Shown in pieces: positions 17,530-25,266 of a DNA stretch of 64,000 nucleotides. The stretch is from Oceanobacillus oncorhynchi (lineage in GTDB: Bacteria; Bacillota; Bacilli; Bacillales; Amphibacillaceae), in the NCBI RefSeq assembly GCF_000821065.1, contig NZ_CDGG01000001.1:3162001-3226000 (forward strand). The letters run 5' to 3'. The position numbers and the translations under genes are program-made. The notes below the pieces were generated by a model, which searched no databases, was not told the DNA's origin, and was given only the letters and a program-made list of their open reading frames with translations. The first letter of the stretch is position 1. Every line of letters begins with the position of its first letter.

Positions 17530-19023
17530 ATGGATGTAAATATTATTTTAGATGGATTATGGACAGCGCTCCAGCCTGCTAATTTGTTATGGCTTTTACT
17601 TGGAGCAGTTCTTGGTACAATTGTCGGTATTCTGCCGGGGCTTGGAGCGGCAACAGGAGTGGCAGTGCTTATTCCATTAACGTTTGGAATGGAGCCGGTC
17701 AGCGCATTGATTTTAATGGCAGCGATTTACTACGGAGCTTTATTTGGAGGCTCCCGCAGCTCTATTCTGATTAATACGCCGGGAGATGGTTCTTCGATTG
17801 CAGCTACGTTTGACGGATACCCGATGACGAAGAAGGGGCTGGCAGGGCAGGCGATGTCTATTGCTGCGATGGCTTCGCTGATTGGCGGTGTGATGGCAAT
17901 CTTCGGATTTATCTTTTTAGCAATACCGCTGGCAAATTTTGCATTAAATTTTGGGCCGGCTGAGTTTTTGCTGTTGTTCCTATTTGCCTTATCTGCTGTG
18001 GTGACCTTATCGCAAGGAAATATTATTAAAGGCTTTTTAACCATGTTTTTAGGATTGGGTATCAGTACAATCGGAGTGGATTTGCAATCCGGCGTACACC
18101 GCTTCACCTTTGGATTGCCGCATTTAACAGATGGTATTAATTTTATTGTGATTATCATCGGTATTTATGCCATAGGGGAAGTGCTTTATAATTTACTTAA
18201 ACCGCAATACTCTGGAAAATCAAATGGGCAGGACATCGGGAGCAAGTGGTTTACGAAGGAGCAGTGGAAGCGATCGCTTGCCCCGATTATCCGAAGCGGC
18301 CCGATCGGATTCTTCCTCGGTGTACTTCCCGGTTCTGGCGGAACGATTGCTTCTTTGTTATCTTATAGTACAGAAAAACAAATATCCAAAAATAAAGATG
18401 AATTCGGCAAGGGTGCTGTAGAAGGACTGGTTGCACCAGAATCCGCAAACAGTGCATCGGCTGTCGGCTCGCTGATTCCGATGCTGACCATGGGGATACC
18501 TGGGTCCGGGACAACAGCAGTGATGCTGGGAGCACTTGTTATGATTGGAATCACACCGGGACCTTTGTTATTTGAAAATAGTCCGGATACGATTTGGACG
18601 CTGATCAACAGTATGTTTATTGGAAACATTATCTTAGTAATTATTAATATCTTAATGGTCGGTATGCTGGTGAAAATCTTAAAAACACCGCCGAATGTGC
18701 TTTATCCGATTGTTCTTATTCTTTCCTTCTTAGGGGCATATACGCTTGGATACAGTACAATTGATTTTTATATTTTAATTATTGCCGGTGTTATTGGGTT
18801 GTTGATGCGTATTCTGAATTACCCTGTTGTACCGTTAATTCTTGCTTTGATTGTTGGAGGAGATATGGAGCAAAATTTCCAGAGAGCAATGATTGTTTAT
18901 GATTCTCCAATGGATATTTTATTTGCTTCTCCGATTGCGATTGTTCTTGCTTTGCTGACTGTTTTATCCCTTTGTTATCCATTGATTGCGAAGGTTTTTA
19001 AGAGAAGAAAGGCAGTGAAATAA
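17530..19023 (+). CDS. tctA: TctA large membrane subunit
   Basis: A 497-residue permease with about 12 membrane segments. Duplicated TctA motifs are visible: GTIVGILPGLGAATGVAVLIPL in the first half (with GGSRSSILINTPGDGSS) and FLGVLPGSGGTIASLLSY in the second (with GIPGSGTTAVMLGAL). It uses the cation gradient to import the acid delivered by TctC. AGAGGAGGAG precedes the ATG, and a hairpin follows the stop. Confidence 0.94.
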   Translation: MDVNIILDGLWTALQPANLLWLLLGAVLGTIVGILPGLGAATGVAVLIPLTFGMEPVSALILMAAIYYGALFGGSRSSILINTPGDGSSIAATFDGYPMTKKGLAGQAMSIAAMASLIGGVMAIFGFIFLAIPLANFALNFGPAEFLLLFLFALSAVVTLSQGNIIKGFLTMFLGLGISTIGVDLQSGVHRFTFGLPHLTDGINFIVIIIGIYAIGEVLYNLLKPQYSGKSNGQDIGSKWFTKEQWKRSLAPIIRSGPIGFFLGVLPGSGGTIASLLSYSTEKQISKNKDEFGKGAVEGLVAPESANSASAVGSLIPMLTMGIPGSGTTAVMLGALVMIGITPGPLLFENSPDTIWTLINSMFIGNIILVIINILMVGMLVKILKTPPNVLYPIVLILSFLGAYTLGYSTIDFYILIIAGVIGLLMRILNYPVVPLILALIVGGDMEQNFQRAMIVYDSPMDILFASPIAIVLALLTVLSLCYPLIAKVFKRRKAVK

Positions 19024-19034
19024 AATATCATATA

Positions 19035-19081
19035 CAAAAAAGCGAACATCTATTATTAACAAATAGGTGCCGCTTTTTTTG
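19035..19081 (+). terminator. Terminator of the tct operon
   Basis: AAAAAGCG-ACATCTATT pairs with AATAGGTG-CGCTTTTTTT around a short loop. Confidence 0.7.
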
Positions 19082-19217
19082 TTTGTAATTCTTTCGCACA
19101 TTAAAAAGTAATTTCAATTCTATAGAAACAGGCGTTGATCGTTCCTTCGATAACACCCTTGACAAAGAATAAAAGGTGAAGTGTAAAGCACCGCTGTGGC
19201 GAACCATTTTGCTTTCC

Positions 19218-19267
19218 GACGTACAAATGTTTTCGATGGGACGAGTAATCGCAGTCCCAGGACGTAC
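19218..19267 (+). repeat. Dispersed hairpin element, copy B, flanked by GACGTAC
   Basis: TTTTCGAT, stem GGGAC (19238-19242), loop GAGTAATCGCA, stem GTCCC, AG. The 36-nt unit lies between two direct copies of GACGTAC (19218-19224, 19261-19267). Confidence 0.8.
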
Positions 19268-19274
19268 TAGTGCA

Positions 19275-19329
19275 GACGTTGCAACAACTCTTTTCGATGG
19301 GGTGAGTAATCGCAACCCCAGGACGTTGC
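19275..19329 (+). repeat. Dispersed hairpin element, copy C, flanked by GACGTTGC
   Basis: TTTTCGAT, stem GGGGT (19299-19303), loop GAGTAATCGCA, stem ACCCC, AG. The 39-nt unit lies between direct copies of GACGTTGC (19275-19282, 19322-19329). The stem differs from copy B with both strands compensating. Confidence 0.8.
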
Positions 19330-19698
19330 GATGTTAGTCTGCCTAGGGGCACGCTCTTCAGCTAACTTTTGCCAAGAAGAGCACTTGGCAAAAGTGAATC
19401 TTCAGATGGTGCTGATTCCTCAGGAGTCAAAAGTCAAAACGATCCGCCTCTGCTAGCAGGATATTCTATCCGTGAAAAACAACTCACCAAATAGACGTTT
19501 GATCAGATAGAACATATTTTATATGCTTTTGATAAAATATTTGGGAATATTTTAAAAGAGTAGTACGACCTAATGAAAAAGTATTTAACTCTGCGAACTA
19601 TTTTGAATTACCATCGGTCTGCCCATATAGCGTGCATTATAGTAAAATACATAACAATAAACTTGTTGCGTTTAAATATATAGAGGGAGCAATAATAT

Positions 19699-20118
19699 AT
19701 GTCGGCAAGAAAGACATTGCAGAGCTTAGCTAACTTGGAGAAAGCAATCGGAAGACTGGAAGATGCTCTAAATGAAGGTGCAAAGAATAGCTTGTTTATC
19801 GATGGAACAATTCAACGTTTTAAGACTGCGTTTGAGCTTTATTGGAAAACGTTAAAACGAATGCTTGAAGAAGAAGGGATTGAAGCAAAATCCCCCAGAG
19901 AGACATTAAAACAAGCATATGCAGTAGATTGGATTCAAAATGAACAAGCTTGGCTGCAAATGCTCCGTGATAGAAATGAAACCTCCCATGTATATGATGA
20001 AAAGAAGGCAAGAGATATTTATGAAAATATTGCAGGTTATTTCCCTGAAATGAAGGAGACCTTTAAATTTCTAAAAGAAAAGTATAAAGAAGGAGGGAGT
20101 GGATTTTACGATGATTGA
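19699..20118 (+). CDS. HEPN-domain protein, HI0074/HepT type
   Basis: A 139-residue all-helical protein. GAGGGAG precedes ATG 19699. Residues ~98-105 read RNETSHVY, matching the RX4HXY motif of HepT ribonuclease toxins and the equivalent motif of HI0074-family proteins. It overlaps the following nucleotidyltransferase by 8 bp. In MntA-HepT systems the HEPN protein cuts RNA until AMPylated on the motif Tyr by MntA. The same pair has also been described as nucleotidyltransferase plus substrate-binding subunit. The toxin role is inferred from motif and context. Confidence 0.85.
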   Translation: MSARKTLQSLANLEKAIGRLEDALNEGAKNSLFIDGTIQRFKTAFELYWKTLKRMLEEEGIEAKSPRETLKQAYAVDWIQNEQAWLQMLRDRNETSHVYDEKKARDIYENIAGYFPEMKETFKFLKEKYKEGGSGFYDD

Positions 20119-20432
20119 GCAAAAAATCATAAATCAGTTAACTCATGTTGGTCAACGTATCAATACCATTCATAAAATTATTCTTTTTGGATCAAGAGCT
20201 GTTGGGGATTATACACTAAAATCTGATATTGATTTAGCATTTGTTGCTCCAAATATGACGAAGGAAGAATGGGTGGAATTAACATTTGCTTTAGAAGAGG
20301 AGTTAGATACATTGCTATTTTTGGATTTGATTTAAGTATGAAGATGCTCCAGAAGAGTTAAAAGAGGAGATTTTGAAAAGCGGAAGGGTGATTTATTCGG
20401 AAGGAGCAGTTATTGATAAAAAGACTTCTTAG
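20111..20432 (+). pseudogene. MNT nucleotidyltransferase (MntA-type antitoxin), frameshifted
   Basis: A minimal nucleotidyltransferase whose reading frame stops at 20333-20335 after 74 residues. Dropping one T of the TTT at 20331-20333 continues the frame as KYEDAPEELKEEILKSGRVIYSEG to a stop at 20430-20432, giving the family-normal ~107 residues. The catalytic signature GSRAVGDYTLKSDID matches GSX10DXD and is intact, so only the C-terminal third is lost. ATG 20111 has AAGGAGGGAG upstream. Residual function is possible; a one-base sequence error must be excluded. Confidence 0.8.
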
Positions 20433-20459
20433 AAGCAAATACACTTAACTATAGCATAG

Positions 20460-20541
20460 TTGATTTTTATATTTTAATTATTTTATTGCCTGTGAGATAG
20501 ATTTATTATTGAATGCAGGAGGAGGAAGGCAGTGAAATAAA
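20460..20541 (+). repeat. tctA 3'-end remnant
   Basis: 20460-20482 is identical over 23 nt to tctA 18761-18783, and 20526-20541 is identical over 16 nt to the tctA end including the stop codon (19009-19024). The sequence between is degenerate and shortened. A scar of a partial duplication or recombination. Confidence 0.65.
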
Positions 20542-20559
20542 GAAGATTTCAACATGTAA

Positions 20560-20608
20560 ACACAGTATCTATGGTGATTTCTACATCGATAGATGCTGTG
20601 TTTTTTAA
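20560..20608 (+). terminator. Terminator downstream of the tctA scar
   Basis: ACACAGTATCTAT pairs with ATAGATGCTGTGT (one G-U), followed by TTTTTT. It may originally have ended the tct operon. Confidence 0.7.
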
Positions 20609-20752
20609 CGTATACGAAACATTATTTGTACGGTTATCACAGGTGAAATTGAAATGAATTCTCTTATAAGACTATGGTATACTCAGTTGTAGAAGCATAA
20701 TCAAGATAATATAATCAAAGCATTTAGCATTATATTTTTGGAGGAAGATAAC

Positions 20753-22537
20753 ATGCTGCAAATGAATTCACAAGAGCTATTAAATGAAGAAAATGGTCAA
20801 GCCGGCAATTGGATGAGAAGGAATCCGGAGATCATTTATTTAAATGAAACTGTAAAAGCTGCAGCAGCGCTTCTTCATAATTTGGCAGCCGATTTCCTTC
20901 CTGTTGTAGGGGAATCTATGAATCCGGTTGGAATCATTACGTCCAAAGCAATCCTGAAAGCGTACCTGGATGGGGAAAACGAAGCGTCGATTGCGAATTA
21001 TATATCACAGGAGGATTTTTCGATTATTCGAGCCGATGAGTTCATCATCGATTTTTATAAAATGCCGTATACTTACTTTTTTGCAGTTAATGAGAAGCAG
21101 CAGCTGACAGGCGTATTAACAAGAAAAGAAATACAGCAATGTTTATCGTTTTATATGAACGAGCTGAGTCAAACCTCTCATACTGCCGAAATTTTGGATG
21201 TTATTCTTGAAAGCGCTTATGAAGGGGTTGCTGTTGTTAATCAGGAAGGAATCATTATTGAGTTTAATGAAGCCTACAGCCGTTTTACTGGAATTGATCA
21301 GAAGGATGCTGTCGGACGACCAGTACAGGAAATTATTGAGAATACCAATCTGCATCATACAGCCAGAAATGGAATGCCGGAGCGGGGAGTTATCCAATAC
21401 ATCCAAGGGCAGCCGATGGTGGTGCACCGGATACCGATATGGAGAGAAGAAAAGCTGGTGGGCGCAATCGGGATGCTTATTTTTGAAGGCGTAACAGAGC
21501 TATATCAAATCTATGATCGGTTTTTGGAAAAAACGATGCAGACAGCTGTAAATAAAGACAGAGTGAAGCAGCCTTTGCAGGAGAACAGAATAGAGCATGC
21601 ATCGATTGAAAAAATTAAGGGATCCAGTGAACAGATAACGGATGTGAAGCGGATTACCCGAAAAGTTGCCAAAACAGATGCAACCGCTTTAATCACAGGG
21701 GAAAGCGGAACTGGGAAAGAAATGTTCGCTAAAAGCATCCATGAGCTGAGTTATTATCAACATGGTCCATTTATCAGTGTCAACTGCGGCGCCATACCGG
21801 AGCAGCTTTTTGAGTCTGAAGTATTTGGCTATGCAGATGGTGCCTTTACAGGTGCGAGAAAAGGCGGGAAACCGGGAAAGTTAGCATTAGCTAAAGGAGG
21901 GACACTGTTTTTAGATGAGATTGGTGAAATGCCTGAGATGATGCAGACAAAATTATTGCGTGTGCTGCAGGAAAAGGAATTTGAACGGGTAGGAGCAGTT
22001 CAAAAAGAAAAGCTGGAGGCAAGAATCGTTGTAGCGACAAATCAGAATTTGTTAGAAATGGTTCGGGAGGGAACCTTTAGAGAGGATTTATATTATCGGA
22101 TCAACGTTATTGAAATCCCGATACCGCCGTTAAGAGAGCGTCCGAAAGACATCCCGGTACTGATTTCTCATTACTTATCGAGTTTGTGTAAGAAATATGA
22201 TGTTCCGGATAAAGAAGTAACACCTGAAGCAATGGCTGTTTTTATGAATTATGCCTGGTATGGAAATATCCGAGAGCTGATAAATACAATGGAAAAGTTA
22301 GTTATTTTAGTTGAATCCGATACCATCGATGTAGACCATCTTCCAAACTATTTGAAGCGTTTTGACCTGCTGGAGACGCCTTACGTCTTCCAGCGGGAAG
22401 TGAAGAATAAAGAAAAAGAAGTTCTGATGAAAGCGCTGGAAGAGAACAGAGGCAACAAATCAAAGGCAGCGAAGGAACTCGGGATGCACCGTACGACATT
22501 ATATAAAAAAATGAAAAAGCATGGTTTGGATAAATAG
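20753..22537 (+). CDS. Sigma-54-dependent activator with CBS and PAS sensor domains
   Basis: A 594-residue enhancer-binding protein. ATG 20753 has GGAGGAAG upstream. Two CBS motifs (residues ~12-135: LPVVGESMNPVGIITSKAIL, TGVLTRKEI) and a PAS domain (~145-250: GVAVVNQEGIIIEFNEAYS) precede the AAA+ domain with Walker A GESGTGKE (~316), the sigma-54 contact loop GAFTGA (~363) and Walker B LFLDEIGE. A Fis-type HTH (NKSKAAKELGMHRTTLYKKM) ends it. The downstream genes carry a matching -24/-12 promoter and two dyads, so it is their local activator. Confidence 0.95.
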   Translation: MLQMNSQELLNEENGQAGNWMRRNPEIIYLNETVKAAAALLHNLAADFLPVVGESMNPVGIITSKAILKAYLDGENEASIANYISQEDFSIIRADEFIIDFYKMPYTYFFAVNEKQQLTGVLTRKEIQQCLSFYMNELSQTSHTAEILDVILESAYEGVAVVNQEGIIIEFNEAYSRFTGIDQKDAVGRPVQEIIENTNLHHTARNGMPERGVIQYIQGQPMVVHRIPIWREEKLVGAIGMLIFEGVTELYQIYDRFLEKTMQTAVNKDRVKQPLQENRIEHASIEKIKGSSEQITDVKRITRKVAKTDATALITGESGTGKEMFAKSIHELSYYQHGPFISVNCGAIPEQLFESEVFGYADGAFTGARKGGKPGKLALAKGGTLFLDEIGEMPEMMQTKLLRVLQEKEFERVGAVQKEKLEARIVVATNQNLLEMVREGTFREDLYYRINVIEIPIPPLRERPKDIPVLISHYLSSLCKKYDVPDKEVTPEAMAVFMNYAWYGNIRELINTMEKLVILVESDTIDVDHLPNYLKRFDLLETPYVFQREVKNKEKEVLMKALEENRGNKSKAAKELGMHRTTLYKKMKKHGLDK

Positions 22538-22587
22538 TGTAGCAGAATAACTACAACTTTTCAGTGAAGTGTAGCTGTTTAGCTACA
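22538..22587 (+). promoter_or_regulatory. Two tandem 18-bp dyads, likely activator-binding UAS
   Basis: 22538-22555 and 22570-22587 both fit TGTAGCNGNNTANCTACA. Centres are 32 bp apart, about three helical turns, on one DNA face. The second dyad, extended to AGTGTAGCT-GTTT-AGCTACACT with TTTTT after it (22568-22594), could also act as terminator of the activator gene. Confidence 0.7.
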
Positions 22588-22626
22588 CTTTTTGTTTTAA
22601 AACGCTTACAGCAGAGCTCTAAAAAT

Positions 22627-22643
22627 TTGGCATGATTTTTGCT
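22627..22643 (+). promoter_or_regulatory. Sigma-54 (-24/-12) promoter
   Basis: TTGGCATG-ATTT-TTGCT: the GG (22629-22630) and GC (22641-22642) dinucleotides are separated by exactly 10 bp, as SigL promoters require. It lies 39 bp upstream of the alcohol dehydrogenase start. Confidence 0.85.
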
Positions 22644-22681
22644 ATTTAAAAAGTGAAAGAAAGAGAGAAGGAGAGATACTT

Positions 22682-23875
22682 ATGGGAGAGAGTAATGTGT
22701 TTCGTACACCACAGACTATTCATTATGGAAAAGATGCTTTTAAAAAGATAGGGAAGGAAGCATCGGAAAAAGGGCAGAAGGCGCTGATTATCAGTGACCG
22801 TATCATGGAGAAGCTTGGTTATGTCAGCGAGTGCAGTGATATCCTTTTGCAGGGACGGATTGAAAGCGCTGTCTATTTAGGGGTTGAATCAGAGCCGACA
22901 GATGTTTATGTTGCTGAGGCATTGGAATTATGTAAAAAAGAAAAATGTGATGTCGTTATTTCCGTAGGTGGAGGCAGCTGTATTGATACGGCCAAGGCAG
23001 TAGCTGTCGCTGCAGTAAATGGGATTTATATTGGAGAGTATATGGGTGGAAAGAAACAAATAGAGCAGCAGCCGCTTCCGCATATAGCAGTGCCGACTAC
23101 AGCCGGAACAGGTTCAGAAGCAACAGATGTTACCGTAATCACTGATACAACGAATGATGTCAAGATGATGATTAAGCAGCCATTACTGATGCCGAATGTA
23201 GCGATTGTAGACCCTGTTCTAAGCATATCATCGCCTAAATCCGTTACAGCTGCTACCGGGATTGATGCTTTAAGTCATGCGGTGGAGGCTTATATTTCGA
23301 AAAAAGCACAGTCCATGACAGACACGCTGGCTTTATCGGCGATTGAACAAATCGTAAAGAATATAAGAACGGCCTATAACGAAGGAGAGAATGTGGCTGC
23401 CCGGGAAGCAATGTCTATTGGATCCATGCAGGCGGGGATGGCTTTTTCCAATGCCTCGGTGTGCTTAGTGCATGGTATGTCCAGACCGATTGGAGCGTTG
23501 TTCCATGTACCGCATGGGATTTCTAATGCAATGCTTCTTCCTGCTGTGCTTGATTTCAGCAGAGATGATTGTGTGAATCGATTAGCTGATTTAGCGAAAT
23601 TTTTTGATGCGGACGCAGATAGGCTTTCTAAAGAGGAAGCTGCAGATCTGACGGTTTATGAAGTAAAAAAACTGTGCTATGAGTTAGATGTTCCTAATTT
23701 ACAAGGCTGGGGAATCGATCAGAAGAATTTTGAAGCAGCTGTCAGTAAAATGGCGGAAGATGCAATGGCAAGCGGCAGCCCGCAAAATAATCCGAGAGTA
23801 CCAACAAAAGAAGAGGTAGAGGAGCTTTATCATGTTTGTTTCTCGTATCAGTTTAGCATAGAAAAAACGTCGTAA
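22682..23875 (+). CDS. Iron-containing (group III) alcohol dehydrogenase
   Basis: A 397-residue NAD(P)-dependent dehydrogenase. The N-terminal half has the dinucleotide motif VISVGGGSCIDTAKA and AVPTTAGTGSE. The helical half has the metal-binding His residues in SHAVEAYIS (ASP/His region), HGMSRPIGALFHVPHG. Group III members oxidise small hydroxy acids and alcohols (for example 4-hydroxybutyrate, 1,3-propanediol). First gene after the sigma-54 promoter. With an MmsA-type enzyme downstream, the attractive reaction is 3-hydroxypropionate to malonate semialdehyde; this is inference. Confidence 0.92.
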   Translation: MGESNVFRTPQTIHYGKDAFKKIGKEASEKGQKALIISDRIMEKLGYVSECSDILLQGRIESAVYLGVESEPTDVYVAEALELCKKEKCDVVISVGGGSCIDTAKAVAVAAVNGIYIGEYMGGKKQIEQQPLPHIAVPTTAGTGSEATDVTVITDTTNDVKMMIKQPLLMPNVAIVDPVLSISSPKSVTAATGIDALSHAVEAYISKKAQSMTDTLALSAIEQIVKNIRTAYNEGENVAAREAMSIGSMQAGMAFSNASVCLVHGMSRPIGALFHVPHGISNAMLLPAVLDFSRDDCVNRLADLAKFFDADADRLSKEEAADLTVYEVKKLCYELDVPNLQGWGIDQKNFEAAVSKMAEDAMASGSPQNNPRVPTKEEVEELYHVCFSYQFSIEKTS

Positions 23876-23907
23876 TAGAAGGGATGATATCAAGGGGGAT
23901 AAATGGG

Positions 23908-25239
23908 ATGGAAATAATCAGTTTTATCGGATTGATAGCTGCGCTTGCTTTGCTCGTCTATCTGACAATGAAGGGAATTCATATTATCGTTGCTGCGCTG
24001 ATCAGCTCAGTAGTTATAGCTGTTACAGGGGGATTGAATTTAGAAACAGCATTACTGGATAATTATATGACGGGCTTTACAGGGTATTTTGCTTCATGGT
24101 TTTTAGTATTTTTATTGGGTGCTATTTTTGGAAAGTTTATGCATGAAACCAAATCAGCGGAAAGTATTGCCCAGTGGATTAAAAAGAAATTCGGCGTCAA
24201 ACGGGCCGTGTTTGCCGTGGTAGCGGCAGCAGCAGTGATGACATATGGAGGGGTAAGTTTATTTGTAGTTGGCTTTGCGGTCTACCCAATTGCTGTTTCC
24301 CTGTTCCGTGCGGCCAATCTGCCGCATCGTTTTATTCCTGCTGCACTTATTTTTGGATCGATTTCGTTTACGATGACTGCACCGGGATCACCGGAAATAC
24401 AAAATATTATTCCAACAGAATTCTTTGGAACTACACCGACAGCAGGCGGCTGGATTGGAGTTTTATGCTCCCTGCTGATTATGATTGCCGGCGGATTGTA
24501 CCTTGGATCAATGGTGAAGAAAGCGGTTGCCGGCGGGGAAGAATTTTCTCCTCCAAAATCCGTTCTGGAAAAAGAAAAAGAGGAGGCAGCTGCCGCTGTG
24601 GAAGAAAATGAATCACAGGCGCTGCCGAATATTGTGGTTGCTATTTTACCTCTCTTTTTAGTTATTGTTTTACTAAATATATTAGGTCAGTTTATGAACC
24701 CGACAACGGCATTATTAATTGCATTAATTGTAGGGATTGCTGTTTCCTGCTTAACGATGTTGAAATTTCTTAAGGAATTTTGGAGTTCAATGGCAGCAGG
24801 AACACAAAATGCACTGGTTGCACTGGCAAATACCTGTGCGGTCGTTGGTTTTGGAAGTGTTGCCGCAGAGGTATCGGCATTTGATACCTTGATAACTGGA
24901 CTTGTTAATCTGCCTGGACCGCCATTATTGGGACTGGCTATTGGGGTAACGGTTATTTGCGGAATTACTGGTTCGGCCTCTGGCGGATTAGGGATTGCAC
25001 TGCCTATTCTAGCGCCTATTTATTTAGCGCAAGGAGTAGACCCTGGTGCAATGCATCGTATTTCTGCGTTAGCATCCGGCGGTCTGGATTCGCTTCCGCA
25101 TAATGGAGTCGTTGTTACGACGGTAAGAGCTATTTGCGGCGAGACGCACAGCCGGGCATATAAACCCGTTTTCCTTGTTAGTATTATTGTTCCAAGTATC
25201 GTATTAGTATTGGCGATTGTGCTTTACAGTCTTATTTAA
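23908..25239 (+). CDS. GntP-family carboxylate permease
   Basis: A membrane transporter of about 443 residues with 11-13 helices. ATG 23908 follows AAGGGGG with good spacing; ATG 23884 is the longer alternative. GntP-family features include VMTYGGVSLFVVGFAVYPIA, FTMTAPGSPEIQNIIPTEF and ITGSASGGLGIALPILAP. Members carry gluconate and short hydroxy acids such as 3-hydroxybutyrate. Its place between the alcohol dehydrogenase and the aldehyde dehydrogenase suggests import of the hydroxy acid those enzymes oxidise. Confidence 0.9.
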   Translation: MEIISFIGLIAALALLVYLTMKGIHIIVAALISSVVIAVTGGLNLETALLDNYMTGFTGYFASWFLVFLLGAIFGKFMHETKSAESIAQWIKKKFGVKRAVFAVVAAAAVMTYGGVSLFVVGFAVYPIAVSLFRAANLPHRFIPAALIFGSISFTMTAPGSPEIQNIIPTEFFGTTPTAGGWIGVLCSLLIMIAGGLYLGSMVKKAVAGGEEFSPPKSVLEKEKEEAAAAVEENESQALPNIVVAILPLFLVIVLLNILGQFMNPTTALLIALIVGIAVSCLTMLKFLKEFWSSMAAGTQNALVALANTCAVVGFGSVAAEVSAFDTLITGLVNLPGPPLLGLAIGVTVICGITGSASGGLGIALPILAPIYLAQGVDPGAMHRISALASGGLDSLPHNGVVVTTVRAICGETHSRAYKPVFLVSIIVPSIVLVLAIVLYSLI

Positions 25240-25266
25240 TAAAGAATATTACAGGAGGTTTTTTCA

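Larger units (their letters stand above)
19082..19698. other. Gene-free region carrying repeat elements
   Basis: Holds hairpin copies B and C and a 12-bp perfect inverted repeat ACTTTTGCCAAG (19365-19376 / 19384-19395). The GC-rich stretch 19340-19450 resembles degenerate copies of the CAGGAGTC-type Bacillaceae repeats. No protein gene is supportable. Confidence 0.6.

Noticed and set aside
19218-19329. Two direct repeats 61 bp apart taken as a mini CRISPR array
   Set aside because: Only two copies, stems differ by compensatory change, other copies are scattered singly in both orientations, and no cas gene is present.
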